From: Proteobacteria bacterium UBA964
Lineage (GTDB): Bacteria > Pseudomonadota > Gammaproteobacteria > Steroidobacterales > Steroidobacteraceae
Assembly (NCBI GenBank): GCA_002292945.1
Contig: DBCG01000129.1
Coordinates: 7,786-14,316, forward strand
Direction: 5' to 3'
DNA length: 6,531 nt
Shown here: positions 4,646-6,531 of the stretch, piece by piece
How positions within the stretch are numbered: position 1 is the first letter of the stretch
Layout of the letters: the number at the start of each line of letters is the position of its first letter
Program-made: the position numbers and the translations under genes
The notes under the pieces: generated by a model
Told to the model about the DNA's origin: nothing
What the model saw: the letters and a program-made list of their open reading frames with translations, nothing else
Databases searched by the model: none

Positions 4646-6531
4646 ATGCAAACCACTGCACGTGCTGTCGTCATCGGCGGCGGAGTCGTCGGCTGCTCCG
4701 TCCTCTACCACCTCGCCAAGTTCGGTTGGACCGACTCGGTGCTGCTCGAGCGCGACGAACTGACGTCCGGCTCCACCTGGCATGCCGCCGGCGGCATGCA
4801 CACCATCAACGGCGACCCGAATGTCGCCAAGCTCCAGAAGTACACGATCGACTTATATAAGGAGATCGAGGAGCTGTCCGGCCAGCCCACGGGGCTGCAC
4901 CTGACGGGTGGCGTCATGCTGGCCGCCACCGAAGCGCGCTTCGACTGGCTCAAGAACACGGTCGCCAAGGGGCGTTATCTCGGCATCGACGCCAAGATCA
5001 TCACCCCCGAGCGCGCGCACGAACTGATGCCGCTGCTCGACCCGTCCTGCTTTGTCGGTGCGCTCGAGACCGTCGTCGACGGCCACCTCGACCCTTCTGG
5101 CACGACGCAGGCCTACGCCAAGGCTGCGCGCAAGCTCGGCGCCAACATCGAGCGCTTCACCAAGGTCGAGGAACTCATCCAGAACGCGGACGGCACCTGG
5201 CGTGTGATCACCAACCGCGGCGAGATCCATGCCGAGCATGTGGTCAACGCGGGCGGCCTTTGGGCGCGCGAGGTGGGGCACATGGTCGGCCGCGAGCACC
5301 CGGTGCTCGCGATGGAGCACATGTACCTCATCACGGAGGACATGCCCGAGGTCGCCGAGATCAACCGCACGACCGGTAAGGAGGTGTTGCACGCCATCGA
5401 CTTCGACGGCGAGCTCTACCTGCGCCAGGAACGCGGCGGCATGCTCATGGGCACCTACGAGAAGGCCTGCAAGGCCTGGTCGGAGCACACGACCCCGTGG
5501 ACCTTCGGCCACGAGCTGCTGCAGCCCGATATCGACCGCATCGCGCCGTCGCTCGAGGTCGGATTCAAACACTTCCCGGCGTTCCAGAACGCGGGCATCA
5601 AGAAGATCGTCAACGGCCCCTTCACTTTCGCGCCCGACGGCAATCCGTTGATCGGACCGGTGCGTGGGCTGCAGGGCTACTGGTGCGCCTGCGGCGTGAT
5701 GGCCGGCTTCAGTCAGGGCGGCGGCGTGGGCTACGCACTCGCCAACTGGATGATCCACGGCGACCCCGGCATGGATGTCTGGGCGATGGATGTCGCGCGC
5801 TTCGGAGATTGGGCGAGCAAGGCCTACACCAACGCCAAGGTGAAGGAGAACTACGCGCGGCGCTTCTCGATCCGCTTCCCGAACGAGGAGCTGCCGGCCG
5901 GGCGTCCGCTCAAGACCTCGCCGCTCTACGACCGCCTGAAGGCGCGCGGCGCGCAGTTCGGTGCGGCCGCCGGGCTCGAGGTGCCGCTCTGGTATGCGCC
6001 CGAGGGCGTCCGCGACGAGTTCAGCTGGTACCGCTCGACGGACTTCGACACCGTCGCGGCGGAGGTCGCCGCGGTACGCACGCAGGTCGGTCTCATCGAG
6101 ACCACGGGCTTCGCGAAGTACACCGTCAGCGGCTCGGGCGCACGCGCTTGGCTCGACGGCCTGCTCGCCTGCAAGATCCCGGCGCCCGGCCGCATGACGC
6201 TCGCGCCGATGCTCAAGCACGACGGCCGGCTGATCGGCGATTTCACGCTCGCCGATCTCGGCGCCGAGGGCTTCCTGATCATCGGCTCAGGGCTTGCCGA
6301 GGACTACCACATGCGCTGGTTCCAGCAGCATCTGCCGTCCGACGGCTCGGTGTCCATCGTCGCCCATGGCGCCGGCCTTGCGGGCCTCGCGATCGCCGGT
6401 CCGCGCGCGCGCGAGGTGCTCGCGGCGGTGACCACGGCGGATCTCTCCACGGCGAAGTTCCGTTTCATGGACATCAAGCGCATCCCGGTCGGCATGGCCT
6501 CGGCGCTGGTGGGACGCGTCAGCTACACGGG
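4646..6531 (+). CDS. FAD-dependent dimethylglycine/sarcosine dehydrogenase-family protein, partial (C-terminus beyond window)
   Basis: Flavoenzyme expected to oxidise an N-methylated amino acid (dimethylglycine or sarcosine) and transfer the released one-carbon unit to tetrahydrofolate. The window holds 628 codons of a family usually about 800-870 residues. Residues 8-16 are the FAD-binding GGGVVG Rossmann turn, followed by TSGSTWHAAGG; His46 matches the position of the covalently FAD-linked histidine of mammalian dimethylglycine dehydrogenase. GVMAGFSQGGGVG (about 350-362) closes the DAO fold. A short linking FAO_M-like domain (about 375-430) follows, then a GcvT-like folate-binding domain from about 433, with GRMTLAPMLKHDGRLIGDFTLADL its clearest stretch. 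The terminal GcvT C-domain is outside. ATG 4646 is the only good start, since an in-frame TAA lies at 4607-4609; no strong Shine-Dalgarno site precedes it. It is divergent from a GbdR-like regulator, its probable activator. Sarcosine and dimethylglycine dehydrogenases cannot be told apart here, and another N-methyl substrate is possible. Confidence 0.93.
   Translation, partial: MQTTARAVVIGGGVVGCSVLYHLAKFGWTDSVLLERDELTSGSTWHAAGGMHTINGDPNVAKLQKYTIDLYKEIEELSGQPTGLHLTGGVMLAATEARFDWLKNTVAKGRYLGIDAKIITPERAHELMPLLDPSCFVGALETVVDGHLDPSGTTQAYAKAARKLGANIERFTKVEELIQNADGTWRVITNRGEIHAEHVVNAGGLWAREVGHMVGREHPVLAMEHMYLITEDMPEVAEINRTTGKEVLHAIDFDGELYLRQERGGMLMGTYEKACKAWSEHTTPWTFGHELLQPDIDRIAPSLEVGFKHFPAFQNAGIKKIVNGPFTFAPDGNPLIGPVRGLQGYWCACGVMAGFSQGGGVGYALANWMIHGDPGMDVWAMDVARFGDWASKAYTNAKVKENYARRFSIRFPNEELPAGRPLKTSPLYDRLKARGAQFGAAAGLEVPLWYAPEGVRDEFSWYRSTDFDTVAAEVAAVRTQVGLIETTGFAKYTVSGSGARAWLDGLLACKIPAPGRMTLAPMLKHDGRLIGDFTLADLGAEGFLIIGSGLAEDYHMRWFQQHLPSDGSVSIVAHGAGLAGLAIAGPRAREVLAAVTTADLSTAKFRFMDIKRIPVGMASALVGRVSYT

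Noticed and set aside
4853..6220. Minus-strand open frame of 455 codons, antisense to the dehydrogenase
   Set aside because: The plus strand encodes conserved FAD and GcvT-type motifs throughout; the antisense translation is low-complexity in charged residues and matches no known family.
1..6531. tRNA genes, CRISPR arrays, insertion sequences or phage attachment sites
   Set aside because: Nearly all of the window is accounted for by five protein-coding genes, and the two gaps (about 84 and 100 bp) show no cloverleaf, regularly spaced repeats or transposase-type ends.

Overview
The window is very GC-rich and gene-dense, and its genes look like those of a proteobacterium. The separate alpha and beta subunits of glycyl-tRNA synthetase (glyQ-glyS), the GlxA-type AraC regulator and the dimethylglycine/sarcosine dehydrogenase homologue fit a gammaproteobacterium best. 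That lineage call is inferred from protein similarity as remembered, not from a search.

Layout: four genes lie on the minus strand and one on the plus strand, diverging from an intergenic gap of about 100 bp (4546-4645). Reading leftward from the gap come a GATase1-like/AraC regulator (3517-4545), an ESS/GltS-like membrane permease whose start overlaps the regulator's stop by 7 nt (2186-3523), then glyQ (1181-2101) and glyS (1-1184, cut by the window edge), which overlap by 4 nt in an ATGA. Reading rightward is a large FAD-dependent oxidoreductase with a GcvT-type folate-binding module, of the dimethylglycine/sarcosine dehydrogenase class (4646-6531, cut by the window edge).

Functionally there are two units. 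glyQ-glyS is a housekeeping translation operon with what looks like its own -10 element. The regulator, the permease and the divergent oxidoreductase look like a small catabolic locus. The regulator resembles the GbdR/CdhR group that controls betaine, dimethylglycine and carnitine use. The oxidoreductase would oxidatively demethylate an N-methylated amino acid (dimethylglycine or sarcosine) and pass the one-carbon unit to tetrahydrofolate. The permease, translationally linked to the regulator, is a candidate importer for the substrate or a related compound. Its assignment to the glutamate:Na+ symporter family rests mainly on one conserved loop, so its substrate is open.

Noncoding points worth attention are a hairpin-capable inverted repeat enclosing the regulator's start codon, helically phased repeats in the divergent promoter gap, and a perfect 9-bp inverted repeat flanking the glyQ promoter whose inner arm abuts the glyQ start codon. 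No RNA genes, insertion sequences, CRISPR arrays or clear intrinsic terminators were seen.
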